From the NCBI GenBank assembly GCA_024235995.1, contig JACKLI010000001.1:868001-932000 (forward strand): a DNA stretch of 64,000 nucleotides, given 5' to 3'. Shown in pieces: positions 50,564-59,570 of the stretch. Under the pieces are notes generated by a model. It was not told the origin of the DNA. It saw only the letters and a list, made by a program, of their open reading frames with translations, and ran no database searches. The stretch is from Burkholderiaceae bacterium. Its GTDB lineage: Bacteria > Pseudomonadota > Gammaproteobacteria > Burkholderiales > Burkholderiaceae_C. Both the position numbers and the translations under genes were made by a program. Numbering within the stretch: the first letter of the stretch is position 1; the number at the start of each line of letters is the position of its first letter.

Positions 50564-50569
50564 TACAAT
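50564..50569 (+). promoter_or_regulatory. -10-like box for pgk
   Basis: TACAAT at 50564-50569 lies 44 bases before the pgk start and 10 bases after the azlD stop. A TTGGGT at 50544-50549 is too close for a normal -35, so only the -10 is supported. Confidence 0.35.
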
Positions 50570-50612
50570 CCGACGGTTCCCTACCATTCCCGCTGCCCCC
50601 GTCCGATACACC

Positions 50613-51809
50613 ATGAACGTCATCCGCTTTTCCGACCTGTGCGCGCAAGGCGCCGCGCGCGGCCAACGCGTCTTCATCCGTGCCGACCTCAACGTGCCGC
50701 AGGACAGCACCGGCGCCATCACCGAGGACACGCGCATCCGCGCCAGCCTGCCTTGCATCCGCATGGCGCTCGATGCCGGCGCGGCGGTGATGGTCACCAG
50801 CCACCTGGGCCGCCCGACCGAGGGGCAGCTGACGCCCGCCGACTCGCTGGCCCCCGTGGCCGCGCGCCTGGGCGAGCTGCTGGGGCGCGAGGTGCCGCTG
50901 GTGCGTGACTGGGTCGATGGCGTCGACGTGCAGCCCGGCCAGCTGGTGCTGCTGGAGAACTGCCGCGTCAACAAGGGCGAGAAGAAGTGCGACGACGCGC
51001 TGTCGCGCAAGCTGGCCGCGCTGTGCGACATCTATGTGAATGACGCCTTCGGCACCGCCCACCGCGCCGAGGCCACCACCTACGGCATGGCGCAGTACGC
51101 GCCCATCGCCTGCGCCGGCCCGCTGCTGGCCGCCGAGATCGACGCCCTGCAGCGCGCGCTGGCCAAGCCGCGGCGCCCGCTGGTGGCCATCGTGGCGGGC
51201 AGCAAGGTCAGCACCAAGCTGACCATCCTGCAGTCGCTGGCCGACAAGGTGGACCAGCTCATCGTCGGCGGCGGCATCGCCAACACCTTCATGCTGGCCG
51301 CCGGCCTGCCCATCGGCAAGAGCCTGGCCGAGGCCGACCTGGTGGACGAGGCCCGCGCGGTGATGGCGGCCATGGCCGCGCGCGGCGCGCAGGTGCCCAT
51401 CCCGACCGACGTGGTGACCGCCACCGAGTTCAAGGCCGACGCCGCGGCCACCGTCAAGCCGGCCAGCGCCGTGGGCGAAGGCGAGATGATCCTGGACATC
51501 GGCCCCGACACCGCCCGGCGCCTGGCCGCGCAGCTGATGCAGGCCGGCACCATCGTCTGGAACGGCCCGGTGGGCGTGTTCGAGATGGCGCCGTTCGAAA
51601 ACGGCACCAGGACCATCGCGCAGGCCATCGCCGCGTCGCCCGCCTTCAGCATCGCCGGCGGCGGCGACACGCTGGCGGCCATCGCCAAGTACGGCATCGA
51701 GAAGCAGGTGGGCTACATCTCCACCGGCGGCGGCGCCTTTCTGGAGGTGCTGGAGGGCAAGCAGCTGCCGGCGTTCGAGATTCTGGAGCGGCGCGCGGCG
51801 GGCCGATAG
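50613..51809 (+). CDS. pgk: Phosphoglycerate kinase
   Basis: This glycolytic and gluconeogenic enzyme interconverts 1,3-bisphosphoglycerate plus ADP with 3-phosphoglycerate plus ATP. The 398-residue protein shows RVFIRADLNVPQD, VMVTSHLGRPTEG, LLENCRVNKGEKK, DIYVNDAFGTAHRAEATT, VAIVAGSKVSTKLTIL, IVGGGIANTFM, WNGPVGVFEM and the nucleotide loop GGGDTLAAI. The length and motifs are complete. It is followed by a repeat copy and a broken phospholipase-D gene before pyk, so the usual pgk-pyk neighbourhood is kept but interrupted. Confidence 0.97.
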   Translation: MNVIRFSDLCAQGAARGQRVFIRADLNVPQDSTGAITEDTRIRASLPCIRMALDAGAAVMVTSHLGRPTEGQLTPADSLAPVAARLGELLGREVPLVRDWVDGVDVQPGQLVLLENCRVNKGEKKCDDALSRKLAALCDIYVNDAFGTAHRAEATTYGMAQYAPIACAGPLLAAEIDALQRALAKPRRPLVAIVAGSKVSTKLTILQSLADKVDQLIVGGGIANTFMLAAGLPIGKSLAEADLVDEARAVMAAMAARGAQVPIPTDVVTATEFKADAAATVKPASAVGEGEMILDIGPDTARRLAAQLMQAGTIVWNGPVGVFEMAPFENGTRTIAQAIAASPAFSIAGGGDTLAAIAKYGIEKQVGYISTGGGAFLEVLEGKQLPAFEILERRAAGR

Positions 51810-51873
51810 CTTCGAAATCAGTAGCTGACCGGGCATATTGGAAGCCGGCAAAAGGCCTGTTTGATGCTCAAAC
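51805..51873. repeat. Dispersed TTTGATAGCTG-type palindromic repeat, copy C
   Basis: GAAATCAGTAGCTGACCGGGC, split by a central loop from AGCCGGCAAAAGGCCTGTTTG, covers the pgk stop and runs into the next gene. The ATG at 51864 of the phospholipase-D gene lies in the repeat tail, so the repeat supplies its translation start context. Confidence 0.65.
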
Positions 51874-53441
51874 CCGCCCTGCGCTGGAGCCTGATCGTGC
51901 TGGCCGCCGTGGCCGTGCTGTCGGTGCTGGCGCTGTGGTCCTGGGGGCATTTTGCCGCCCGCGCCCAGGGCGAGCCTTCGTCGGCGCTGCCGGTGGCCGA
52001 CGCCGCCACCGCGCTGGACCGGCTGGCACGCCCGCTGCTGGCCGCCCAGCCCGCGGGGGCCAGCGGCGCCGCCGTGCTGAGCGAGGCGGTGCCGGCCTTC
52101 GTTGTGCGCGCCCGCACCGCACGTGCCGCCGAGCGCAGCCTGGACGCGATGTACTACATCTGGCACGACGACCTGACGGGCCGGCTGCTGCAGCACGAGC
52201 TGATGGCGGCCGCCGAGCGCGGCGTGCGCGTGCGCCTGCTGCTCGACGACCTGAACACGGGCGGCCTCGACCAGGCCCTGCGGGCCATGGATGCCCACCC
52301 CAACCTGGAGGTGCGCCTGTTCAACCCGGCGCGCAACCGCGCCGGCGGCCTGCGCCGCGCGCTGGAGATGGGCCTGCGCTTTGCCGGCTTCAACCGCCGC
52401 ATGCACAACAAGGCCTGGATCGCCGACAACCGGCTGGCCATCGTCGGCGGGCGCAATGTCGGCGACGAGTACTTCGACGCCGCCGCGGACACCAACTTCC
52501 ACGACACCGACCTGCTGCTGCTGGGCCCCGCCGTGGCGCAGGCCAGCGCCGTGTTCGACGCCTTCTGGAACTCCGCCGCCGTGGTGCCGCTGGGCGCGCT
52601 GCGCGAAGGCGGCGAGCCCTGGACGCCCGAGCAGTTCGGCGCCCGCCGCGCCCAGTGGTGGGCCGACGCCCAGGCCACGCCCTGGGTGCGGGCGCTGGCC
52701 GGGCGCGACGACCTGCACGCCATGCTGCAGCCCGGCGGCGGCCTGGACCTGCACTGGTCGCCCAGCATCCGCGTGCTGTCCGACCCGCCCGAAAAAGCCG
52801 CGCCGCTGGCGCAGCGCCAGGAGCGCGCTGGCTGGCTGCTGTTCGACGTCATGGCGCTGCTGTTCTCGGCCGAGAGCGAAAGCTGGCTGATCTCGCCCTA
52901 CTTCGTGCCCGGCGCCACCGGCACGCTGCTGCTGGCCGGCTAGGCGCGGCGGGGCGTGCAGGTGCGCGTGCAGACCAATTCGCTGGCCGCCAGCGACGTG
53001 CCCATGGTGCACGCCGGCTACATGGGCTGGCGCGCGCCGCTGCTGCGCCAGGGCGTGGCGCTGTACGAGCTGCGGCCGGGCCGCGCCGGCACCGAGCGCG
53101 AGCTGCTCGGCTCCAGCGGCGCCAGCCTGCACACCAAGGCCTTCGTGGTCGACGGCGCGCGCGGCTTCGTCGGCTCGTTCAACTTCGACCCGCGCTCGGC
53201 CCAGCTCAACACCGAGATGGGCGTGGTGTTCGACCAGCCGGCGCTGGCGGCCGAGGTGCGGCGGCTGTTCGACGCCGGCACCCGGCCCGAGAGCGCCTGG
53301 CGCGTCGAGCTGGCCGCGGACGGCAGCCTGCGCTGGCAGGCCGGTGGCGAGCGCGCGTGGACGCACGAGCCCGAAACCAGCGCCGGCCTGCGTGCGCTGG
53401 TGTGGCTGCTGAGCTGGCTGCCGATCGAGTCGCAGCTGTGA
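51864..53441 (+). pseudogene. Phospholipase D-like (cardiolipin synthase C-type) protein interrupted by an amber codon
   Basis: The frame encodes 525 residues with a single in-frame TAG at 52941-52943 (codon 360). The N-terminal part has a membrane anchor (LIVLAAVAVLSVLALWSWGH) and the first HKD motif near residue 180 (MHNKAWIADNRLAIVGGRN). The second HKD motif near 423 (LHTKAFVVDGARGFVGSFNF) lies after the stop. Without the stop, the join LLLAG-x-ARRGVQVRVQTNSLA would match the family, so a single base change is the simplest cause. Both motifs are needed to form one active site, so the product should be inactive unless the codon is read through. Codon use downstream is normal, which points to a recent mutation or a sequencing error. 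Confidence 0.85.
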
Positions 53442-53447
53442 TGGACT

Positions 53448-53506
53448 CATTTATTGATAGCTGTCCAGGAATTTTGCATGCCGGCTGGCGTCCGATTGGG
53501 TATCGA
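53448..53506. repeat. Dispersed TTTGATAGCTG-type palindromic repeat, copy I
   Basis: TTTATTGATAGCTGTCCAGG, then GCATGCCGGCTGGCG and a TATCGAAAC end, lie between the phospholipase-D pseudogene and pyk. It is more decayed than the other copies. No promoter is clear in the rest of this 127-base gap. Confidence 0.5.
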
Positions 53507-53568
53507 AACGGCGGCGTGCCACGGCGGCATGCCAGAATGCCTGCCTGCATCGATGGACCGCCCCAACC

Positions 53569-55002
<1,434 letters not shown>

Positions 55003-55017
55003 CCTTTCGCCCGCGCC

Positions 55018-55095
55018 ATCGACTATGCTGCGCGCGCCGAGGTGTCGGCCCTGCACACGCCCCACACGCTGGTCGCGCCAGCGCGGGCGCCCAGG
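55018..55095 (+). pseudogene. Fragment related to the DUF4239 gene at 56617
   Basis: Read from 55018 it gives IDYAARAEVSALHTPHTLVA, matching DDAERAVRAEVSAIHALHTL in the DUF4239 protein 1.8 kb downstream. The DNA shares an 18-base identical core (CGCGCCGAGGTGTCGGCC). There is no start and the match ends before the next gene, so it is a remnant of a duplicated or displaced segment. Confidence 0.6.
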
Positions 55096-55107
55096 CAAAA
55101 CTGTGTG

Positions 55108-56139
55108 TCAGTGGCCCGCAGTGCCGCGGCGCCGGCGCCGGCCCAGACCCAGCGCGCCCAGCACGCCCAGTAGCGACGACGCCACGCCCATCCCGACCGG
55201 CGACCACAGCGGCACGGGCTGTGGCGTGTCGGCGGCGGGCGGCTCTCCATTCACGCCGGCGCGGCCATACACATGGAACACCGCCAGGAAGATGTTGTCA
55301 TTGTTGGAGGGGTTGACCGTGTCGACAGCGATCGTGGTGCTGCCATTGGTGATCTGCGGGATCAGGTTGTAGCGCTCATGATCTTCGTCGTAGGTGGGCA
55401 ACATGGGAGAGAACGGGTCGTTGTCCCCACCCACCGTAATCAGGTTGCCGTTATTAAGATTGGCATCGGCGCTGTCGTCATTGTTGCCGGCGTTCTGCGT
55501 GATCACCGTGCCATTGACCGCCACCTGTGACGCCTGCCCGCAGCAACTGAAGCCGATGCCCAGCCGCATCTCGGCGAAGAAGCCCGGAACCGCGGTGTTG
55601 ATCGGCGTGGGAAACTGCAGCGCCGTGCTGTCACCTGTGGATTCGGAGAAGCCGTCCAGCACCGCAACGGTGGACACCGGCAGCGACGGCAACTGGTACA
55701 CCACGACCAGGGCCGAGCCGTCTTGCAGGGATGAGTTTTCGGTGATGGAGAAGTTATAGGCCCCGCCAGGCCCGCCATTGATGACCGGCGCGACGATCGA
55801 CGTCACGTCGGCACGGCCGGCCTCCAGGCCGTCAGCCGAGACGTTGACGCCCAGTGGGGTGTACGTGATGGCGTTGGATTCGAACGTCCCGCCAATGGTT
55901 GAGTCGGTGGCGAACGATCGGTAAGCCGAGGTATACAGGTAGGCTGCCTTGACGGTAGCGCCGGCCGGCACATGGGCGGTCAAGGTGCCGGCTTGCGTGA
56001 GCGAGCCCCAGCCGCTGGTCGAAACGCCATAGTTGCCGACAAAACTGCGCAGTACGGTCAGCGATGCCTGTGCGGTGCTGGCGTAGAGCCCCAGCACGAC
56101 TCCCAGCGCCAACGCGCCACGATGAATGGCTTTATGCAT
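55108..56139 (-). CDS. Secreted surface protein with CTERM-like sorting tail
   Basis: The 343-residue protein starts with a Sec signal (GALALGVVLGLYASTAQA, cleavage before SLTV). A beta-rich, Thr/Ser/Asn/Gly-rich body follows, with AGATVKAAYLYTSAYRSF and DGSALVVVYQLPSLP, resembling uncharacterised secreted domains. The tail has the three parts of an exosortase-type sorting signal: a short motif (PQPVPLWSP), a hydrophobic helix (VGMGVASSLLGVLGALGLG) and a basic end (RRRRRG). The motif differs from standard PEP-CTERM (PEP) and IPTL-CTERM (IPTLSEWG). GGGAGGAGA precedes the start. Base composition is lower in GC than its neighbours, and it sits between gene remnants, so it is probably a late arrival. 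Its function is unknown. Confidence 0.7.
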   Translation of the reverse strand: MHKAIHRGALALGVVLGLYASTAQASLTVLRSFVGNYGVSTSGWGSLTQAGTLTAHVPAGATVKAAYLYTSAYRSFATDSTIGGTFESNAITYTPLGVNVSADGLEAGRADVTSIVAPVINGGPGGAYNFSITENSSLQDGSALVVVYQLPSLPVSTVAVLDGFSESTGDSTALQFPTPINTAVPGFFAEMRLGIGFSCCGQASQVAVNGTVITQNAGNNDDSADANLNNGNLITVGGDNDPFSPMLPTYDEDHERYNLIPQITNGSTTIAVDTVNPSNNDNIFLAVFHVYGRAGVNGEPPAADTPQPVPLWSPVGMGVASSLLGVLGALGLGRRRRRGTAGH

Positions 56140-56194
56140 GTCATCTCCTCCCCTGACGCGGCAACGTGGGATACGCGCCCCTGTCACTATGTTT

Positions 56195-56225
56195 AGTATA
56201 GCCATTATTCATATCGGATTTGTAA
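56195..56225 (-). promoter_or_regulatory. Promoter of the CTERM-like gene
   Basis: On the minus strand TTACAA (56225-56220) and TATACT (56200-56195) are separated by 19 bases in an unusually AT-rich patch, 56 bases before the start codon. The -10 is strong and the spacing slightly long. Confidence 0.5.
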
Positions 56226-56401
56226 CTGTGGTTTCGTTTCGTGTGTCTTGCATGCGCATGACAGGAGGCGCTGCATCCGGCTGTCCGGGATCGGTTGCAC
56301 GCCAAGTTGGCGGTAGCACCGTGCTTACAATGACGGCGGCCCGTCTCGCGGGCCCGCTGCCCTCGTGACGTTTGTGTTCGAACTTTCCTGACGGACGCTC
56401 C

Positions 56402-56590
56402 ATGAACCAGCAACCACTCGACAAGGTCGCCAAAGGCCGGGGTTTCATTGCGGCGCTCGACCAAAACGGCAAGGCCGTACGTTCAAGGCGCTCAAGCTGT
56501 ACGGTATCCAAGAATCAACCGGCAGCGGCGGCAATCGGATACTCGACTTGGCGCACGTCATGCCTGCTACTCGGGCTGACTGCCGCGGCC
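56402..56590 (+). pseudogene. Remnant of a class I fructose-bisphosphate aldolase gene
   Basis: ATG 56402 opens with MNQQPLDKVAKGRGFIAALD, the N-terminus of bacterial class I aldolases (usual continuation QSGGSTPKALKLYGI). After DQNG the frame shifts by a net two bases, and KALKLYGIQES then reads in another frame (about 56483-56515). A weaker ILDLAHVMPAT follows, before homology is lost. Only about 60 of about 300 codons survive. A TACAAT box at 56326-56331 may be its old promoter. The working class II aldolase gene lies 0.9 kb downstream, so the class I copy was dispensable. The rest of the 477-base gap (56140-56616) holds only promoter-like and GC-rich sequence. Confidence 0.8.
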
Positions 56591-56616
56591 GTGTCTGCAA
56601 ACTGTGAGCCGAATCG

Positions 56617-57432
56617 ATGACCGTCGTCCTGTACTGGCCCCTGTGGCTGTCCTCGCTGGCCTTTTACGCGGTGTTCGCCGGCGCCGCGCTGGCGCTGTCG
56701 CTGGCCGCCAGCGCCTGGGTGCGGCGCAGCCCCGCGCGCCAGGCGGCGGTGGGCGGCCTGGTGGGCACCATCGGCTCGCCCATGATGGCGGGCTTTCTGT
56801 TCTGGATGGGCCTGATGGCAGCGGTCGAGCTGCGCGACGTGGACGATGCCGAGCGCGCCGTGCGCGCCGAGGTGTCGGCCATCCACGCGCTGCACACCCT
56901 GGGCGCCAGCGCCGCGCCGGCCACGGCCGCCGCCTGGTCGGAGCAGCTGGCCGCCTACGGCCAGCAGGTGCTGGCGCGCGAATGGCCCGCCATGAGCTGG
57001 AGCGGCGCCGACGCCGCCACCGGCCGGCAGCTGGCGCGCCTGCGCACCGACGCGTTGCAGCGCTTTGCCGCCGAGCCGCCCGAGCTGCGCGGCGCGCTCG
57101 AGCGGGGCGTGCAGGCCTTGTCGGCCGCGCGCGACATGCGCCTGACGGTGGCGGCTGGTCACATCCCCGTGCTGCTGTGGCGCGCCATGCTGATCTGCGC
57201 CGTCATCGTGCTGGCGTTCGCCGCGCTGACGCACGCCAACCAGGCGCGCGCCAGCCGCTGGATGACGCTGCTGCTGGGCCTGTTCATCGGCGTGCAGGTG
57301 CACGCGGTGTACGTCATCGACCGGCCCTTCGAGGGCGCCATCGCCATCGGCGACGCGCCGCTGCGCGCGGCGGTGCAGCTGGTGCAGGCGGGCCAGGCCG
57401 CGCCAGCCGTGCCACCGGGCGCCGGCCGGTAA
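56617..57432 (+). CDS. DUF4239 membrane protein
   Basis: The 271-residue protein has membrane helices near residues 10-32 and 45-67, and a pair near 185-205 and 212-232. The middle is a soluble helical segment with AERAVRAEVSAIHALHTL. The end VIDRPFEGAIAIGDAPLRAA matches the bestrophin-like DUF4239 family. The function is unknown. A fragment of a related sequence occurs upstream at 55018. It lies 63 bases before fba with a hairpin and T-run between. Confidence 0.75.
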   Translation: MTVVLYWPLWLSSLAFYAVFAGAALALSLAASAWVRRSPARQAAVGGLVGTIGSPMMAGFLFWMGLMAAVELRDVDDAERAVRAEVSAIHALHTLGASAAPATAAAWSEQLAAYGQQVLAREWPAMSWSGADAATGRQLARLRTDALQRFAAEPPELRGALERGVQALSAARDMRLTVAAGHIPVLLWRAMLICAVIVLAFAALTHANQARASRWMTLLLGLFIGVQVHAVYVIDRPFEGAIAIGDAPLRAAVQLVQAGQAAPAVPPGAGR

Positions 57433-57446
57433 AATCGGGGGGATTC

Positions 57447-57474
57447 GCGGGCGCGTGTCGCCCGCCGGTTTTTT
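57447..57474 (+). terminator. Hairpin with T-run in the fba leader
   Basis: GCGGGCG (57447-57453) pairs with CGCCCGC (57459-57465), followed by CGG and TTTTTT (57469-57474). A -10-like TAAAAT lies just upstream at 57430-57435. It could terminate the DUF4239 transcript, or act as an attenuator or 5' stabiliser at the very start of the fba message. Confidence 0.6.
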
Positions 57475-57495
57475 GAACCCTCGGAGGACTGCCCC

Positions 57496-58560
57496 ATGCC
57501 ACTCGTTTCCATGCGCGAGCTGCTCGACCACGCGGCCGAGCACAACTACGGCATTCCCGCCTTCAACGTCAACAACCTGGAGCAGGTGCAGGCCGTCATG
57601 TCGGCCGCCGACGAGGTCGGCGCGCCCGTCATCCTGCAGGCCAGCGCTGGCGCGCGCAAGTACGCGGGCGAGCACTTCATCAAGTACCTCATCCAGGCCG
57701 CGGCCGAGGCTTATCCGCACATCCCGATGGTGATGCACCAGGACCACGGCACCAGCCCGGCGGTGTGCGCCGGCGCGCTCAAGCTGGGCTTCGGCTCCGT
57801 CATGATGGACGGCAGCCTGCGCGAAGACGGCAAGACCCCGGCCGACTTCGACTACAACGTCGCGGTCACCCAGGAGGTCGTCGCCATGGCGCACAAGGCG
57901 GGCGCCACGGTGGAGGGCGAGCTGGGCTGCCTGGGCAGCCTGGAGACGGGCGAGGCCGGCGAGGAAGACGGCATCGGCGCGGCCGGCAAGCTCAGCCACA
58001 GCCAGCTGCTGACCGACCCCGAGGAGGCCGCCGCGTTTGTCAAGGCGACGCAGCTCGACGCGCTGGCGATCGCCATCGGCACCAGCCACGGCGCCTACAA
58101 GTTCACCCGCCCGCCCACGGGCGACGTGCTGGCGATTTCGCGCGTCAAGGAAATCCACGCCCGCATCCCCAACACGCACCTGGTGATGCACGGCTCCAGC
58201 AGCGTGCCGCAGGAGTTGCTGGCCATCATCAACCAGTACGGCGGCAAGATGAAGCAGACCTACGGCGTGCCGGTCAAGGAAATCCAGGAAGCCATCAAGC
58301 ATGGCGTGCGTAAGATCAACATCGACACCGACATTCGCATGGCGATGACCGGCGCGGTGCGCCAGTTCCAGGCCGAGAGCCCCGACAAGTTCGACATGCG
58401 CGAGTGGATGAAACCTGCGCGCGAGGCCGCCAAGGCCGTGTGCAAGCAGCGCTACCTGGAGTTCGGCTGCGAAGGCCAGGGCAGCAAGATCAAGGGCCTG
58501 CCGCTGTCGGCCATGGCCGACCAATACGCCAAGGGCGAGCTGGCGCAGCGCGTCGTCTGA
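57496..58560 (+). CDS. fba: Class II fructose-bisphosphate aldolase
   Basis: This zinc aldolase splits fructose-1,6-bisphosphate into dihydroxyacetone phosphate and glyceraldehyde-3-phosphate. The 354-residue protein is of the CbbA/Calvin type used by betaproteobacteria: YGIPAFNVNNLEQVQAVM, PVILQASAGARKYAG, PMVMHQDHGTSPAVC with the catalytic and zinc residues, GSVMMDGSLREDGKTP, GATVEGELGCLGSLETG, IGTSHGAYKF, LVMHGSSSVPQELL and NIDTDIRMAMTGAVR. GGAGGA precedes ATG 57496. purC follows after a repeat copy. The neighbouring class I remnant implies that this is now the only aldolase at this locus. Confidence 0.96.
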   Translation: MPLVSMRELLDHAAEHNYGIPAFNVNNLEQVQAVMSAADEVGAPVILQASAGARKYAGEHFIKYLIQAAAEAYPHIPMVMHQDHGTSPAVCAGALKLGFGSVMMDGSLREDGKTPADFDYNVAVTQEVVAMAHKAGATVEGELGCLGSLETGEAGEEDGIGAAGKLSHSQLLTDPEEAAAFVKATQLDALAIAIGTSHGAYKFTRPPTGDVLAISRVKEIHARIPNTHLVMHGSSSVPQELLAIINQYGGKMKQTYGVPVKEIQEAIKHGVRKINIDTDIRMAMTGAVRQFQAESPDKFDMREWMKPAREAAKAVCKQRYLEFGCEGQGSKIKGLPLSAMADQYAKGELAQRVV

Positions 58561-58569
58561 AGCGCCGCG

Positions 58570-58640
58570 ATTGCTATCAAACCAGAAGCTGCTCGCGCTT
58601 GTTTTCCAGGCGCCAGCGGCTTTTTTCTTTCATAAACTTT
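58570..58640. repeat. Dispersed TTTGATAGCTG-type palindromic repeat, copy D
   Basis: GCTATCAAACCAGAAGCTGC, CGCGCTTGTTTTCCAGGCGCC and GGCTTTTTTCTTTCATAAAC lie between fba and purC. The T-run after the GGCGCCAGCGGC segment could end fba transcripts. Confidence 0.7.
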
Positions 58641-58651
58641 TGACAAGCACC

Positions 58652-59551
58652 ATGACCGCCGCCGCCCTGCACACCAGCCAGCTCCACAGCCTGCCCCTGC
58701 TCGCGCGCGGCAAGGTGCGCGACAACTACGCCGTCGGCAGCGACCGCATCCTGATGGTCGCCAGCGACCGCATCAGCGCCTTCGACGTCATCATGGGCCA
58801 GCCCATCCCGGGCAAGGGCGCCCTGCTCACGCAGATGGCGCTGTGGTGGTTCGATCGGCTCAAGGACATCGTGCCCAACCACCTGACCGGCGACGCGCCC
58901 GAAAGCGTGGTGGCGCCCGATGAGGTGGCGCAGGTGGCCGGGCGCAGCATGCTGGTGCAGCGCCTCAAGCCCATCCCGGTCGAGGCCGTGGTGCGCGGTT
59001 ATCTGGCCGGCAGCGGCTGGAAGGAATACCAGCAAGGCCGGGCGGTCTGCGGCGTGGCGCTGCCCGCCGGCCTGAAGAACGCCAGCAAGCTGCCGCAGCC
59101 CATCTACACGCCCGCCGCCAAGGCCGAGGTGGGCGAGCACGACGAGAACATCACCTACGAGCGCACGGTGCAGATGATCGGCCCCGGGCTCGCCGCGCAG
59201 ATCCGCGACATCAGCATCGCTTTGTACCAGCGCGCCGCCGCCATCGCGCTGGCCAAGGGCATCATCATCGCCGACACCAAGTTCGAGTTCGGCCTGGACG
59301 CCGCCGGCACCCTGGTGCTGATGGACGAGGTGCTCACGCCCGATTCATCTCGCTACTGGCCGCTGGAGGGTTACCAGGAAGGCGCCAACCCGCCCAGCTT
59401 CGACAAGCAGTACCTGCGCGACTGGCTGGAAACCGCGCAGGTGGGCGGCCAGCCCTGGAACAAGACGGCACCCGCGCCCGAACTGCCGGACGAGGTGATC
59501 GCGCAGACGGCGGCGAAGTACCGCGAGGCGATGAGCCGGCTGGTGGGGTGA
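58652..59551 (+). CDS. purC: Phosphoribosylaminoimidazole-succinocarboxamide synthase
   Basis: PurC joins CAIR and aspartate with ATP to give SAICAR in purine synthesis. The 299-residue protein is of the longer, eukaryote-like form: LLARGKVRDNYAVGSDRILM, DRISAFDVIMGQPIPGKGAL, RLKPIPVEAVVRGYLAGSGW, FTPAAK-type region YTPAAKAEVGEHDENI, IADTKFEFGLDAAGTLVLMD and LTPDSSRYWPLEGYQEG. ATG 58652 is preferred; upstream in-frame codons belong to the repeat. purE and purK, which usually follow in this family of genomes, are absent, and serC lies convergent instead. Confidence 0.95.
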   Translation: MTAAALHTSQLHSLPLLARGKVRDNYAVGSDRILMVASDRISAFDVIMGQPIPGKGALLTQMALWWFDRLKDIVPNHLTGDAPESVVAPDEVAQVAGRSMLVQRLKPIPVEAVVRGYLAGSGWKEYQQGRAVCGVALPAGLKNASKLPQPIYTPAAKAEVGEHDENITYERTVQMIGPGLAAQIRDISIALYQRAAAIALAKGIIIADTKFEFGLDAAGTLVLMDEVLTPDSSRYWPLEGYQEGANPPSFDKQYLRDWLETAQVGGQPWNKTAPAPELPDEVIAQTAAKYREAMSRLVG

Positions 59552-59570
59552 CCGTACCAGCGCGTGGCCC

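Noticed and set aside
52956..53441. Separate 161-codon gene after the amber codon
   Set aside because: No ribosome site. The sequence starts in the middle of a phospholipase-D domain and is in phase with the upstream half.
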